Shown here in pieces: positions 54,083 through 64,000 of a stretch of 64,000 bases of DNA. Position numbers and translations under genes: made by a program. Position 1 is the first letter of the stretch. Every line of letters begins with the position of its first letter. This stretch comes from an uncultured Alteromonadaceae bacterium (GTDB taxonomy: Bacteria > Pseudomonadota > Gammaproteobacteria > Enterobacterales > Alteromonadaceae). Under the pieces are notes generated by a model. The model was not told where the DNA came from and ran no database searches. It saw only the letters and a list, made by a program, of their open reading frames with translations. The stretch covers positions 219,276 to 283,275 of the forward strand of contig CANNDC010000005.1 in the NCBI GenBank assembly GCA_947503265.1, written 5' to 3'.

Positions 54083-54859
54083 ATGCATCCTATGCTGAAT
54101 ATTGCAGTTCGTGCCGCGCGCTCGGCTGGTAACGTCATTGCTCGTGGTTTTGAAAATCGCAGCGATCTTATGACTGAGAAAAAAGGTGAAAACGATTTTG
54201 TTACTAAAATCGACAAAGAAGCCGAACAAGAAATCATTTCTAAAATACAGCAATCATACCCAGACCATAGCTTTGAGGGTGAAGAAGGCGGCGTAATTAA
54301 AGGAGATGAAGATTTCAAATGGATAATCGACCCTCTTGACGGAACCACCAATTTTATCAAAGGCATACCTCACTTTGCCGTATCCATTGCACTTCTGCAC
54401 AAGAACCGTCTTGATCAAGCTGTGGTGTTTGATCCTATTCGCGGTGAACTATTCACTGCTAGCAGAGGCGCAGGTGCACAGTTAAATGGATTTAGAATTC
54501 GTACTGGCACAGCGCGTGATCTTCGAAGCACGGTGCTGGCGACAGCTTTCCCGTTTAAAGCAAAAGAGTCAGCTCCACAATATATGCAAAGCTTTAACAA
54601 GATATTCTCTGAGTGTGGAGATGTAAGACGCTGTGGCTCAGCGGCACTAGATTTGGCCTATGTAGCTGCAGGACGATATGATGGATATTGGGAACGCGGT
54701 ATAAAAGCGTGGGATGTTGCAGCAGGCGAACTATTAGTTCGCGAATCTGGCGGTCTAGCGACAGACTTTAAAGGCGGTAACGATCCTTTATACGCTGGCG
54801 AAATAGTTGCCGGTAACCCAAGAGTGGTTCAATCTCTTGTTAAACACCTAAAAAACTGA
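54083..54859 (+). CDS. suhB: Inositol-1-monophosphatase SuhB
   Basis: Magnesium-dependent phosphatase that in E. coli also joins rRNA antitermination complexes. The 258-residue protein has EGEEGG (metal-binding Glu pair), the signature WIIDPLDGTTNFIKG and the C-terminal WDVAAGELLVRESGG. ATG 54083 is normal for the family. Its last 20 bases overlap the 3' end of the convergent M14 peptidase gene. Confidence 0.95.
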   Translation: MHPMLNIAVRAARSAGNVIARGFENRSDLMTEKKGENDFVTKIDKEAEQEIISKIQQSYPDHSFEGEEGGVIKGDEDFKWIIDPLDGTTNFIKGIPHFAVSIALLHKNRLDQAVVFDPIRGELFTASRGAGAQLNGFRIRTGTARDLRSTVLATAFPFKAKESAPQYMQSFNKIFSECGDVRRCGSAALDLAYVAAGRYDGYWERGIKAWDVAAGELLVRESGGLATDFKGGNDPLYAGEIVAGNPRVVQSLVKHLKN

Positions 54860-56729
54860 TCTTAAGTGGGCGTTTTGTGATGAGACGCCCTGAATAACCG
54901 CCGATAATCAACAAAAGCAACCAGAAAATACTTCCCCCACCACCAGAATTACCCGGAGTTGGTGCCGGTGGTGTGGGTGTTGGTGGCGTAGGTGTTGGCG
55001 GCGTAGGTGGATTGGAAGGTTGATACAAATCACTGCCGTCGTCAATCAAACGAAGGGCAACAGACGCACCACCATTATCGGAATCGGGATTTCCCAAAAC
55101 ATCTTCATAGTTTGTCCAAGCCCCCGTTTGCCAATCGACAATCGTAGCGGGATTAGTATCTAGTTTTTGACCAACCATATCCGTGGTTTCGATAGAAAGT
55201 GCAAGTCTTGAGTGCGCATTCCAATCAAAGCCAGCAGGCAAAGTGAATGACACCTCAAAAGAATCCGCTTTATACCTCGAAAACCCTTGATTTACTAACC
55301 AAACGCCTTGGCTTGCATCAAAATCATACTCAATATCTGAGTTGTTTAACTGGCCTACTAACTTAGCTACAACACCATTTGTTCCGGATAAACTGCCAAA
55401 GTTAGTTACTTGGCCATTTTCTAATGCTCTCATGGGTTTATTAAATGTTAGCTTGGCAATATATCTGGTGCTCGCAGACAAGGTGCCTAGCGTAGTGACA
55501 TCTAGCACTCTTGCACTACCCTGTGTTTGCCAATTGGCAGCATAAGCAATAGATTGATCACTTTCACTACGTATTTCAAGTGACTTTAAAATGGGGACTT
55601 CTGAAATGGTGTACAGACCCGCTATTGTTGCTTTGCGAGTTTCTTCGCGCATTCTTGGCACTTCTGCATTGGGTAGGATAAAGCCGTCGTGGGAAACGCC
55701 AAAACCACCGTATTCTGTTGCTGAATTCAAGGGTTCAATTTCCAGAGTATATGACACAGCATGATAGGTATTAGCGAAATACTCGTCGGTAGACCCTATG
55801 CCTCGCCCAGAAGAAGATGGACCGTACCGATATTTAAAATTGTTTGGCGTGCGCATGATGGTTGCGACACGATCATTCAGATCGTTACGCCGCGTATTGT
55901 TGGTGTAAGGGCTAAAATAGATTTGTGAAAAAGAATGTGTGTCTATGTAAAACCTCAGCCTGTCTTCACCTGCAGTTAGCGCAGCCTGCTGCAAAGCTTG
56001 AGTTTCTGGCTCAGAAGCCGGCCCTGTGCCGTGATAAACAATACTATCTATGGTTGATTCACTTCTATCACTGGTCGCCCAATAAGGATTGTTATTGCGA
56101 TTTAGATCTATTCCACCAAGATTGTCATTCAAAGTATCCAAATTTTCATCAACGTCGCGCATGTTCTTGCGGCGCATTCTGCCATCACGAGGGCTCTGCG
56201 TGCTATCTGTCACCTGTGAAGCAAATCTCTGGGTTTGCAAAAAGCCATCTATGTTCAAAACTGGGATAACCACCAAGTTAAGATTTTCCAATAAGTACTG
56301 CGCCACATGCTGATCCCCTTGATTATCAAATAAATGCTCTATCAAGGCAGTGGTTGCTTCAGGCGTTTGCCATTCTCTGGCATGAATTCCACTGTTTATT
56401 AGTGCGGCCCCTTCGACTCCACCAGACACAAGTTGCTGGTCATCGTCCCCTATTTGATAAGCATAAATTGGCCTAGCATTTATCGTTTCTCCTATTTGAA
56501 TTTGCGTTATCAAACTTGAACTTAGTGACATCTGCAAATGTCGTTGTGAGAGGCTGGCATAGCTGCGAAAACCAATAACAGGCGTTAATGAATCAACAGG
56601 CTGAGGAACCTGATAGCCTAATGCTATATTTGTGGGACCTGTTTCGGTATTGGTGAGTGTGAAGGTTATTGCATCAGCGAACAGGCTGAAGGCAAAAAGT
56701 GGTATGAGCAAAACACCTTTAATTCTCAT
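54840..56729 (-). CDS. Secreted M14 zinc carboxypeptidase with GlyGly-CTERM tail
   Basis: Metallocarboxypeptidase of 629 residues, exported by an N-terminal signal. Zinc ligands His116 and Glu119 (SGIHAREWQTPE), His265 (YIDTHS), substrate-binding Asn210-Arg211 and catalytic Glu330 (SYTLEIEP) are all present, so the enzyme should be active. A beta-rich domain of about 200 residues follows, then a Pro-Thr-rich linker and GGGGSIFWLLLLIIGGYSG with basic residues, a GlyGly-CTERM signal for rhombosortase processing and type II secretion. Its start overlaps the preceding gene by four bases, and its end overlaps suhB. Confidence 0.92.
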   Translation of the reverse strand: MRIKGVLLIPLFAFSLFADAITFTLTNTETGPTNIALGYQVPQPVDSLTPVIGFRSYASLSQRHLQMSLSSSLITQIQIGETINARPIYAYQIGDDDQQLVSGGVEGAALINSGIHAREWQTPEATTALIEHLFDNQGDQHVAQYLLENLNLVVIPVLNIDGFLQTQRFASQVTDSTQSPRDGRMRRKNMRDVDENLDTLNDNLGGIDLNRNNNPYWATSDRSESTIDSIVYHGTGPASEPETQALQQAALTAGEDRLRFYIDTHSFSQIYFSPYTNNTRRNDLNDRVATIMRTPNNFKYRYGPSSSGRGIGSTDEYFANTYHAVSYTLEIEPLNSATEYGGFGVSHDGFILPNAEVPRMREETRKATIAGLYTISEVPILKSLEIRSESDQSIAYAANWQTQGSARVLDVTTLGTLSASTRYIAKLTFNKPMRALENGQVTNFGSLSGTNGVVAKLVGQLNNSDIEYDFDASQGVWLVNQGFSRYKADSFEVSFTLPAGFDWNAHSRLALSIETTDMVGQKLDTNPATIVDWQTGAWTNYEDVLGNPDSDNGGASVALRLIDDGSDLYQPSNPPTPPTPTPPTPTPPAPTPGNSGGGGSIFWLLLLIIGGYSGRLITKRPLKISFLGV

Positions 56730-57739
56730 TTTTCCACCTGCAATTCGCGTTCGTTTAACTGACCTTGCAGCATTTTTGTAGCGGATACCGCGAAACTCGT
56801 TTTTTGCTGTTTGTACTTTGACAACAAATTCTGCTTAAATTCTGGCGCAGGCATATTGCTCAGCGCCATTAACCCAAACCACCGTTTATCTGGATTCTCT
56901 AGAGATTGAGCGATGGCTAACTGAGATGACTCGTTTAGCGGGTAATGCGCAGCCAAAGAAAGCAAAGACTGCGATGTTAGCTGGCGGATATTCATGGACT
57001 CGATAAGCTGAGCAACCACTAATTCTTCATCATTACTTTTTGGCAAATGATGGATAACCTGATAGGTAAATTCGTCTATTTCACGCTGCCAGAGAATAGC
57101 GAACAACTCTTTTGAAGCGGATTTGTTAATCAGTAAGGCGAGAACCTCGTTATTCGGAATAGTCAGGTCGGGATATTGCTGCAAAAAATGCTGTTTAATA
57201 TTTTCTATTTCGCTTTCTTGCTGATTGAGCCACTGCAACAAGGCTTGGTAGTGTTTAGAGTTTGCTTGAAGCCAATTTGTCCATTGGAATTCGCCACTTT
57301 GCCACTGCCGTTCAACCTCTCCTTTGAGCTGTTTGATGTCTAACATATGCAATGTAGCGCGTGCCTGATTAGCGATATTGATCAGCACTATCTGTTTTTC
57401 AGGATGGTCTGAATAGTATCCAGCCAACACATCTTCACTGGCAATATTGGCACTTATCCATAGACGATGTTGTTCAGATAATGCCTCTTGATAGCCTAAC
57501 TCTCGCAAAAATAGGTGTTTTAAAACCGTTTGATCCGTTGGCGAGTATATTGAAATAGACTCATTGATTTCGGCGACTGACTCAAGACTGGATAAAGAGC
57601 CAACGTGCTCAGACAACAAGGTGATCTTGTCCTGCAATTGTTGCTCTGAAATGGTTTGGTATAGAGGCTGGGCATAAGTCCATTTGCAACCAATAATGAA
57701 TAACAGGAAAACCCATTTAAGATAAACACTTTGCGTCAT
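56726..57739 (-). CDS. Hypothetical exported helical protein preceding the M14 peptidase
   Basis: Unrecognised 337-residue protein with a signal peptide (LKWVFLLFIIGCKWTYA before QPLYQ). The body is almost wholly alpha-helical, with Leu-rich helices (LLSLAAHYPLNESSQLAIAQSLE, WFGLMALSNMP) that recall HEAT or Sel1-type repeats, though no repeat consensus is firm. Its stop overlaps the M14 gene start by four bases (ATGA), so the two are made together and it may assist, inhibit or localise the peptidase. No cysteine lipobox in the right context. Confidence 0.65.
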   Translation of the reverse strand: MTQSVYLKWVFLLFIIGCKWTYAQPLYQTISEQQLQDKITLLSEHVGSLSSLESVAEINESISIYSPTDQTVLKHLFLRELGYQEALSEQHRLWISANIASEDVLAGYYSDHPEKQIVLINIANQARATLHMLDIKQLKGEVERQWQSGEFQWTNWLQANSKHYQALLQWLNQQESEIENIKQHFLQQYPDLTIPNNEVLALLINKSASKELFAILWQREIDEFTYQVIHHLPKSNDEELVVAQLIESMNIRQLTSQSLLSLAAHYPLNESSQLAIAQSLENPDKRWFGLMALSNMPAPEFKQNLLSKYKQQKTSFAVSATKMLQGQLNERELQVEK

Positions 57740-57870
57740 ACTTCTAGCCTATTTGAAGACGTTTAACATTCGATGCACTGCTTCGCTCGTAGCGCCAAAT
57801 ATTCGACCACATTGTCATTTATCTAAATATAGAAAGATAAGTGCTGTTTGAAAAGAGCAGACCTAAAAAC

Positions 57871-57905
57871 AAAAAAGCTGATGGTGTAAACACATCAGCT
57901 TTTTT
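57871..57905. terminator. Terminator after secF
   Basis: AAAAAAGCTGATG-N9-CATCAGCTTTTTT forms a 13-bp stem with A/T-runs on both sides; on the minus strand it follows the secF stop by about 30 bases. Confidence 0.93.
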
Positions 57906-57933
57906 GGATAGCTTTTGAAAGAGATAAATGGAT

Positions 57934-58872
57934 TTAGAGTGGATCTAAATCGGCGCCTTCTTTCTCTACTTCAGTTGGCATTAAGTCTTCTTTGCTGATA
58001 CCTAACATAAGAGCAACCAGACTGGCCACGTAAATAGATGAGTAGGTACCTATTACCACGCCGAACAGCAGCGCAGTAGCAAAGCCGTGTATCAATGCTC
58101 CACCTTTGAAGAACAATGCCAATAACACCAATATGGTAGTTAAAGAGGTAATGATTGTTCTGTTCAGTGTTTGAGTCAATGAAGTATTAATTATATCGAC
58201 CGGTTCACCTTTACGAATTTTACGAAAGTTTTCACGGATACGGTCAGAAACAACAATCGTATCATTCAGTGAATAACCAATTACCGCTAACACAGCCGCT
58301 AGTACGGTTAAATCAAACTCTAGTTGCAGTACCGAGAATAGACCCAAGGTTAAAATAACGTCATGGGCCAAGGCAGTGACTGAGCCAAGGGCAAAACGCC
58401 ATTCAAAACGCATTGCTACGTACATCAAAATACACAGCAAAGCGACTAACATGGCTAGACCACCTTGTTCGGTCAACTCTTCACCCACGTTTGGACCAAC
58501 AAATTCGATTCGGCGCATATCAACGTTGTCGCCGCCTTCTCTAAGAGACTTAAGTACTTGGTCACCTATATCAACCGCCTTCACGCCCTCTCTGGGTGCT
58601 AAACGAATCAATACATCTTCACTGCTACCAAAGTTCTGCACTACCGCATCACCGAAACCCGCGGTATCGAGTTGTTTTCTGATTTCATCTAGTTGAGCAG
58701 GCTTGTCATAGCCAACTTCAATTAGGGTTCCACCGGTAAAGTCTAGTCCCCAGTTCAACTGGTTGGTTGCAAGTGAAAACAACGAACCAACAATCAATAT
58801 TCCTGACAATATCATTGCTGGCACACGCATTGACATGAAGTCGACACTTTCTTTCATCTTTAAAAATTGCAT
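57934..58872 (-). CDS. secF: Protein translocase subunit SecF
   Basis: Inner-membrane partner of SecD that uses proton-motive force to finish Sec export. The 312-residue protein has six membrane segments and the family stretches LDFTGGTLIEVGY near the start and YSLNDTIVVSDRIREN in the fourth-fifth segments. GGAGTCGG precedes ATG 58872; it lies 10 bases after secD. Confidence 0.97.
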   Translation of the reverse strand: MQFLKMKESVDFMSMRVPAMILSGILIVGSLFSLATNQLNWGLDFTGGTLIEVGYDKPAQLDEIRKQLDTAGFGDAVVQNFGSSEDVLIRLAPREGVKAVDIGDQVLKSLREGGDNVDMRRIEFVGPNVGEELTEQGGLAMLVALLCILMYVAMRFEWRFALGSVTALAHDVILTLGLFSVLQLEFDLTVLAAVLAVIGYSLNDTIVVSDRIRENFRKIRKGEPVDIINTSLTQTLNRTIITSLTTILVLLALFFKGGALIHGFATALLFGVVIGTYSSIYVASLVALMLGISKEDLMPTEVEKEGADLDPL

Positions 58873-58882
58873 AGTCCGACTC

Positions 58883-60727
58883 CTAAATCCAAAGCTTCTC
58901 TAAACGTTTACCGCCCCATGCCCCATTCACTATGGCACGCGTAAGAATAATCGCAGTAAACATTGAGGTTGCGATACCAATCATCAAAGTAATAGAGAAT
59001 CCTTTGATTGGACCTGTCCCTACTGCAAACAATATTAGTGCTGCAATGAAGGTAGTGATATTCGCATCTAAAATTGTCGAGAAGGCGCTATCATAACCAT
59101 GATGTATTGCCTGCTGCGGACTTCGCCCTTCACGCATCTCTTCTCGAATCCGTTCAAAGATAAGAACATTGGCGTCTACGGCCATACCAACAGTTAAAAC
59201 AATACCTGCCATACCGGGTAAGGTAAGAGTTGCGCCCGGTATCATCGACATCACGCCAACAATCATCACAAGGTTGGCAGTAAGCGCAACGTTCGCCACT
59301 ACGCCAAATGCTTTGTAATAAACCAGCATAAAAATGAGCACCAATACAAAGCCCCAAATAATGGCTTGCATGCCCAAATCAATATTCTCTTGCCCAAGGC
59401 TTGGACCAACAGTACGTTCTTCAACAATAGTAATTGGCGCTATCAAGGCACCCGCTCGAAGAAGCAAAGATAAATCACGGGCTTCTTTTGGAGAATCGAT
59501 ACCTGTTATCTGAAATTTACTGCCTAATTGTGCTCTGATGGTCGCGACGTTAACAACCTCTCTTTTCGGTACAAAGATCAGTTTGTCGTTTTCGTCTCGT
59601 TCACCCGTGGACTTGTATTCGATAAATACTGTCGCCATCGGCTTACCAATGTTGCCCTTAGTCGCCTGCGACATTTTGCTGCCGCCTTTGGAATCCAAAG
59701 AAATAGACACTTGAGGCATACCGTATTCATCAACACCACTATTTGCATCGATGATGTGGTTTCCCGTTAACATGATTTTCTTTTCAAGTAATTCGGGGGA
59801 ACCATCTCTTCTGTACAACAATTCTGAGCCGGGAGGCACTCGGCCAGCAACCGCGTCTCTCACATCGTGATCAAGATCAAGCATACGGAATTCTAACGTT
59901 GCCGTTGCATTAAGAATTTCTTTGGCTCGAGCCGTGTCTTGAATACCGGGCAATTGCACTACGATACGATCAGCACCTTGGCGTTGTACTAGCGGTTCTG
60001 CAACACCAAGCTGGTTAACACGATTACGAATAATTGTGATGTTTTGTTTCACCGCATAATCACGCGTTTCAGCTAATTTTTGCTCTGAAAGCGCTGCGAC
60101 CAGCAGCAACTCGCCAGGTTCGGTAAATACCAAATCTGGGTTACGATTTTTTAAGAAAAAATCGGCTTTATCTAAGTTATCTTGATCGCGGAATTGGATC
60201 TGAACATTGCCATCAGAAACACTTACTCGTCGGTAACGAATCCCTTCCTCTCTCAAGGATGTTTTAAAATCACCTTCTAAGTCTTCTAACGTTTTGGCGA
60301 TGGCGGAATTCATATCGACTTCCATAAGAAAGTGAACGCCTCCACGCAAATCGAGTCCGAGCTTCATTGGTGAACCACCAATACCGGCAAGCCAGTCTGG
60401 CGTGTCTGGTGCCAGATTCATGGCCACGTAGTAGTCTTCCCCTAAAGCACGCTCAAGTTTTTCTCGAGCAAGGCGTTGAGAGCTGTCGTCTAATAATCGG
60501 ACGAGTATTTGAGAATTCTCAAGGACAATGGCTTTTTTCTGAATTCCAGCCTTTTCCAATTCACTGTTCACTCTATCAAGAAGTTGGCTGTCTACGGCTG
60601 CATCTCGCCCCGCTGATATTTGTACGGCGTAATCTTCACCGTATAGATTGGGAGACGCATACAGAGCACATACGGCAACAACGATAATTACCAGTAAGTA
60701 TTTCCATAGCGGAGTTTGATTTAACAC
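58883..60727 (-). CDS. secD: Protein translocase subunit SecD
   Basis: Large periplasmic-domain component of the SecDF export motor. The 614-residue protein has an N-terminal helix, the P1 domain ([15 protein letters not shown] near 120), and a membrane domain with [21 protein letters not shown]. The start is GTG 60727, with AAGGA nine bases ahead. It lies between yajC and secF, the standard order. Confidence 0.97.
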   Translation of the reverse strand: MLNQTPLWKYLLVIIVVAVCALYASPNLYGEDYAVQISAGRDAAVDSQLLDRVNSELEKAGIQKKAIVLENSQILVRLLDDSSQRLAREKLERALGEDYYVAMNLAPDTPDWLAGIGGSPMKLGLDLRGGVHFLMEVDMNSAIAKTLEDLEGDFKTSLREEGIRYRRVSVSDGNVQIQFRDQDNLDKADFFLKNRNPDLVFTEPGELLLVAALSEQKLAETRDYAVKQNITIIRNRVNQLGVAEPLVQRQGADRIVVQLPGIQDTARAKEILNATATLEFRMLDLDHDVRDAVAGRVPPGSELLYRRDGSPELLEKKIMLTGNHIIDANSGVDEYGMPQVSISLDSKGGSKMSQATKGNIGKPMATVFIEYKSTGERDENDKLIFVPKREVVNVATIRAQLGSKFQITGIDSPKEARDLSLLLRAGALIAPITIVEERTVGPSLGQENIDLGMQAIIWGFVLVLIFMLVYYKAFGVVANVALTANLVMIVGVMSMIPGATLTLPGMAGIVLTVGMAVDANVLIFERIREEMREGRSPQQAIHHGYDSAFSTILDANITTFIAALILFAVGTGPIKGFSITLMIGIATSMFTAIILTRAIVNGAWGGKRLEKLWI

Positions 60728-60802
60728 GTAAAATTCCTTTCTTGTTCTTATCAGATTAAAGGGAAAAAGAGCGAACCAAGGTTATGCCCTTATGTAATCC
60801 GT

Positions 60803-61138
60803 TTAAATAGATTTCATAGTACCCTTAGGTAAAACAGCTGACACTGACCCTTTTTGAATAACAATATTGGTGTTGTCGTTAAGTGCGATTTCAATGAAGT
60901 CTTTTTCGTCTGTGACTTTAGTCACTTTACCGACCATGCCACCTTGCGTCAGGACTTCGTCACCTTTGCCGATTGAAGAGATCAAGTTTTTGTGTTCTTT
61001 CACACGCTTCGCTTGTGGACGATAAAGCATGAAATAAAATATCAAACCAAACACACCCAACAAAATCAACATTTCAAAACCGCCGCCTGCTGCGCCGCCC
61101 GCTTCTTGTGCGTGTGCACTGGAAATAAATAAACTCAT
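60803..61138 (-). CDS. yajC: Sec translocon accessory protein YajC
   Basis: Small inner-membrane protein (111 residues) of the SecDF-YajC complex. One transmembrane helix (MLILLGVFGLIFYFMLYRPQAKR) precedes a short cytoplasmic domain with ISSIGKGDEVLTQGGMVGKVTKV. GAGGAAC precedes the ATG. It lies between tgt and secD. Confidence 0.97.
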   Translation of the reverse strand: MSLFISSAHAQEAGGAAGGGFEMLILLGVFGLIFYFMLYRPQAKRVKEHKNLISSIGKGDEVLTQGGMVGKVTKVTDEKDFIEIALNDNTNIVIQKGSVSAVLPKGTMKSI

Positions 61139-61173
61139 AAGTTCCTCATTTAAACTATTTTTAATTTTTCAAT

Positions 61174-62349
<1,176 letters not shown>

Positions 62350-62383
62350 TTAACTCAAGGCTTAAATCGACAATTGCAATTAA

Positions 62384-63424
62384 TCATCCACGTTCGATAA
62401 ACATGGCATCACCATAGCTAAAAAAACGATATTCTTGTTCAATTGCCTGTTGATATGCAGACATCACATTTTCTCGACCTGCAAACGCACTGATCAACAT
62501 CATCAAGGTAGATTCGGGTAAGTGAAAATTGGTTAACATGGCGTCTACCAGTTGAAACTCAAAACCTGGGTAGATAAAAATGTCTGTATCGGAAAAGAAC
62601 GGTTTAAGCTTGTCACCACTCTCTTTGGCAACCTTGGCAGCGGATTCCAACGATCTCACTGAGGTGGTTCCAACTGCAATAACTCTCTTGCCATTTTGCT
62701 TAGCTTTTTGCACCGCATCGATGACTTCTGGCGGTACTTCAGCATATTCAGAATGCATTTTATGCTCAGTTATATTGTCTACACGAACAGGCTGAAACGT
62801 TCCTGCCCCTACGTGTAAAGTCACGAATTGAATATCAACACCTTTGTTTCTGATCGCTTCAAGCATAGCCTCATCAAAATGCAATCCTGCTGTGGGTGCC
62901 GCTACCGCCCCCGGTTTTTCATTGTAGACCGTTTGGTATCTTTCTCGGTCGGAACTTTCGTCTGGCCTGTCGATATAAGGTGGCAATGGCATGTGCCCAT
63001 ATTCTTCAAGCAAATCCAAAACCGGCTCAGCGTTAAGTATTTTTAATTCGAACAAGGTGTCATGACGGGCATGCATTTCAACATGAATTTGGTTTTCTAA
63101 TGTAATTCTAGTCCCCACTTTAGGAGACTTACTCGCTTTCACATGCGCCAAAATCGTATGCTCGTCGATGATACGTTCAACCAGCACTTCCACTTTTCCG
63201 CCAGATTCTTTTTGTCCTAACAGCCTTGCAGGAATTACTCTTGTATTATTAAAAACCAGTAAATCACCTTCATTTAGCAGGCTCAGCAAATCCGTAAATT
63301 GCGAGTGTTTGACGTTCCCAGAAACACCGTCTAACTGCAACATTCTGCTAGAAGTTCTTTTCTCAGCGGGATATCGAGCGATCAAACGTTCAGGAAGTTC
63401 AAAGTGAAAATCGGTTAAGTTCAT
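62384..63424 (-). CDS. queA: S-adenosylmethionine:tRNA ribosyltransferase-isomerase
   Basis: Converts preQ1 in tRNA into epoxyqueuosine by transferring the ribosyl part of SAM. The 346-residue protein shows [42 protein letters not shown] and the C-terminal [24 protein letters not shown] lies before ATG 63424. It heads queA-tgt-yajC-secD-secF, all on the minus strand. Confidence 0.97.
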   Translation of the reverse strand: MNLTDFHFELPERLIARYPAEKRTSSRMLQLDGVSGNVKHSQFTDLLSLLNEGDLLVFNNTRVIPARLLGQKESGGKVEVLVERIIDEHTILAHVKASKSPKVGTRITLENQIHVEMHARHDTLFELKILNAEPVLDLLEEYGHMPLPPYIDRPDESSDRERYQTVYNEKPGAVAAPTAGLHFDEAMLEAIRNKGVDIQFVTLHVGAGTFQPVRVDNITEHKMHSEYAEVPPEVIDAVQKAKQNGKRVIAVGTTSVRSLESAAKVAKESGDKLKPFFSDTDIFIYPGFEFQLVDAMLTNFHLPESTLMMLISAFAGRENVMSAYQQAIEQEYRFFSYGDAMFIERG

Positions 63425-63575
63425 AACAGGTCCTATTTTATGCGGCCTGCATTTTACGTATTAATATGCATACCTGCAACGCTTTCTCCATACCCGGTTT
63501 CTATTGTGAAAAAAAGGAAATAGGCTAAATTGTAACCATGTTTTAGTTTTTTCGACGTTTCTCCCAAACGATTTT

Positions 63576-63603
63576 ACCCAGCATCCTCTGCTGGGTTTTT
63601 TTT
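63576..63603 (+). terminator. Plus-strand rho-independent terminator without an obvious gene
   Basis: ACCCAGCA-TCCTC-TGCTGGGT followed by eight Ts on the plus strand. On the minus strand it lacks a T-run. The only plus-strand DNA between it and queA's start is about 150 bases, with no coding frame. It may end a small RNA or antisense transcript. Confidence 0.85.
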
Positions 63604-63720
63604 GCCTGCAAACTTTCATTCCCAAACTTCGGTGCTTCATTCAAGAAGAGATAAATAGATCTGAACAACTTTGCGGGGTATCTGGGGAGGAAATAAATTA
63701 GTTGATTGCGATGGCGTCCG

Positions 63721-63770
63721 CCCACAGGGATGTGGGTGCCGAGCCTACAAGGACGTATTCACGGCGTCCT
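63721..63770. repeat. Paired hairpin element, intergenic-repeat type
   Basis: CCCAC-N6-GTGGG (63721-63736) is followed by AGGACG-N9-CGTCCT (63750-63770). The segment GAGCCTACAAGGACGTATTC is, from memory, part of a dispersed intergenic repeat common in marine gammaproteobacteria; this could not be checked here. Confidence 0.6.
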
Positions 63771-63820
63771 CGCAATGAACTAGTTTATTCCCTCAATTCT
63801 CGTTTGGTTTTAATTCTATA

Positions 63821-64000
63821 CATGTTTAAACATCGGGGTATAAAGGTTGGAAAGTCTAAAAATTTCAACACGCTGTAAAATATCCCTATGCGCTTGGACT
63901 ACGACATCCATGTTTGAGCATCTGTGTATAAAGCGTAGCAAGGCTTAAAAGATTTTAACCCGCCGTGAAAGCATCCATGCTGGCTTGATCTCGCCATCCA
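63821..64000. repeat. Two diverged direct repeats of 88-90 bases running off the window
   Basis: Copy A (63821-63908) and copy B (63909-63998) both begin CATGTTT-A/G-A-A/G-CATC, share GTATAAAG and TTC/TTTAAC-CCGC-like stretches, and end in CATC. The last two bases of the window restart the unit (CA), so further copies probably follow outside. Confidence 0.75.

Larger units (their letters stand above)
63425..64000. other. 576-base non-coding region upstream of queA
   Basis: Contains the queA promoter zone, a plus-strand terminator, a pair of hairpins and long diverged direct repeats, listed separately. Short open frames here have no ribosome site or family resemblance. No tRNA or recognisable RNA gene was seen. 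Confidence 0.55.

Noticed and set aside
54900..54907. Perfect GCCGATAA on the plus strand
   Set aside because: It lies inside the M14 peptidase coding sequence with no -35 and no downstream gene on that strand.
63543..63725. 60-residue open frame upstream of queA
   Set aside because: It runs through the terminator hairpin, has no ribosome site and no recognisable domain.

Overview
The window (about 40-43% GC by eye) reads as a chromosomal segment of a marine gammaproteobacterium of the Alteromonadales, most like Alteromonadaceae of the Glaciecola/Paraglaciecola/Alteromonas type. The reasons are the polar-flagellum order flhA-flhF-flhG-fliA-cheY-cheZ-cheA, the sodium-type stator pair pomAB beside xseB-ispA-dxs, the pgpA-thiL-nusB-rib-nrdR-glyA block, the queA-tgt-yajC-secDF operon, and PEP-CTERM and GlyGly-CTERM surface-sorting proteins. 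No rRNA, tRNA, CRISPR array, prophage or insertion sequence was seen.

Layout. 1-6376: chemotaxis and flagellar regulation genes on the minus strand, with a sigma-54-type promoter before flhA. 6432-7259: pssA. 7574-11325: a PEP-CTERM protein and a PrsT-like TPR protein. 11336-16670: clpB (with a heat-shock-type promoter), pgeF, rluD and divergent bamD, followed by a 100-bp array of an 8-bp repeat. 16946-24602: a singlet-oxygen-type ECF sigma/ChrR pair with a LON-domain gene, and a divergent seven-gene operon (SnoaL-like, SDR, amine oxidase-like, DUF1365, CFA synthase, chalcone isomerase-like, DUF3833) that looks like a lipid-modifying stress operon. 24665-30411: a small unknown gene, pomBA, and the isoprenoid operon xseB-ispA-dxs. 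30450-32528: an exported oxidoreductase and an exported sugar isomerase/epimerase-type lipoprotein. 32742-38635: pgpA-thiL-nusB-ribH-ribBX-ribE-ribD-nrdR. 38701-42394: a DUF6265 protein and two tandem secreted BNR_4 (ulvan-lyase-like) proteins lying between nrdR and glyA. 42641-46895: glyA, a second Gfo/Idh/MocA gene, ettA. 47159-53980: a CotH-like lipoprotein, two PilZ proteins, a DUF3291 protein and radA. 54083-57739: suhB, an M14 carboxypeptidase with a GlyGly-CTERM tail, and an unknown partner. 57934-63424: secF-secD-yajC-tgt-queA. 63425-64000: non-coding, with a plus-strand terminator and diverged 88-90-bp direct repeats running off the edge.

How the parts work together. FliA, FlhF, FlhG and FlhA set flagellar number, position and late gene expression; PomAB supplies sodium-driven torque. 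A near-consensus FliA-type promoter in front of an 836-residue double-PilZ protein at 51470 suggests that this protein belongs to the flagellar regulon. The ECF/ChrR pair has a matching promoter upstream of itself, and a related -35 element lies before the divergent operon. The rib block makes riboflavin, but its RibBA-type protein has lost the GTP cyclohydrolase II zinc cysteines, so that step must be encoded elsewhere. Accessory genes (exported sugar enzymes, BNR_4 pair, CotH, M14 peptidase, PEP-CTERM pair) sit between conserved housekeeping blocks and point to use of algal polysaccharide and protein at the cell surface.
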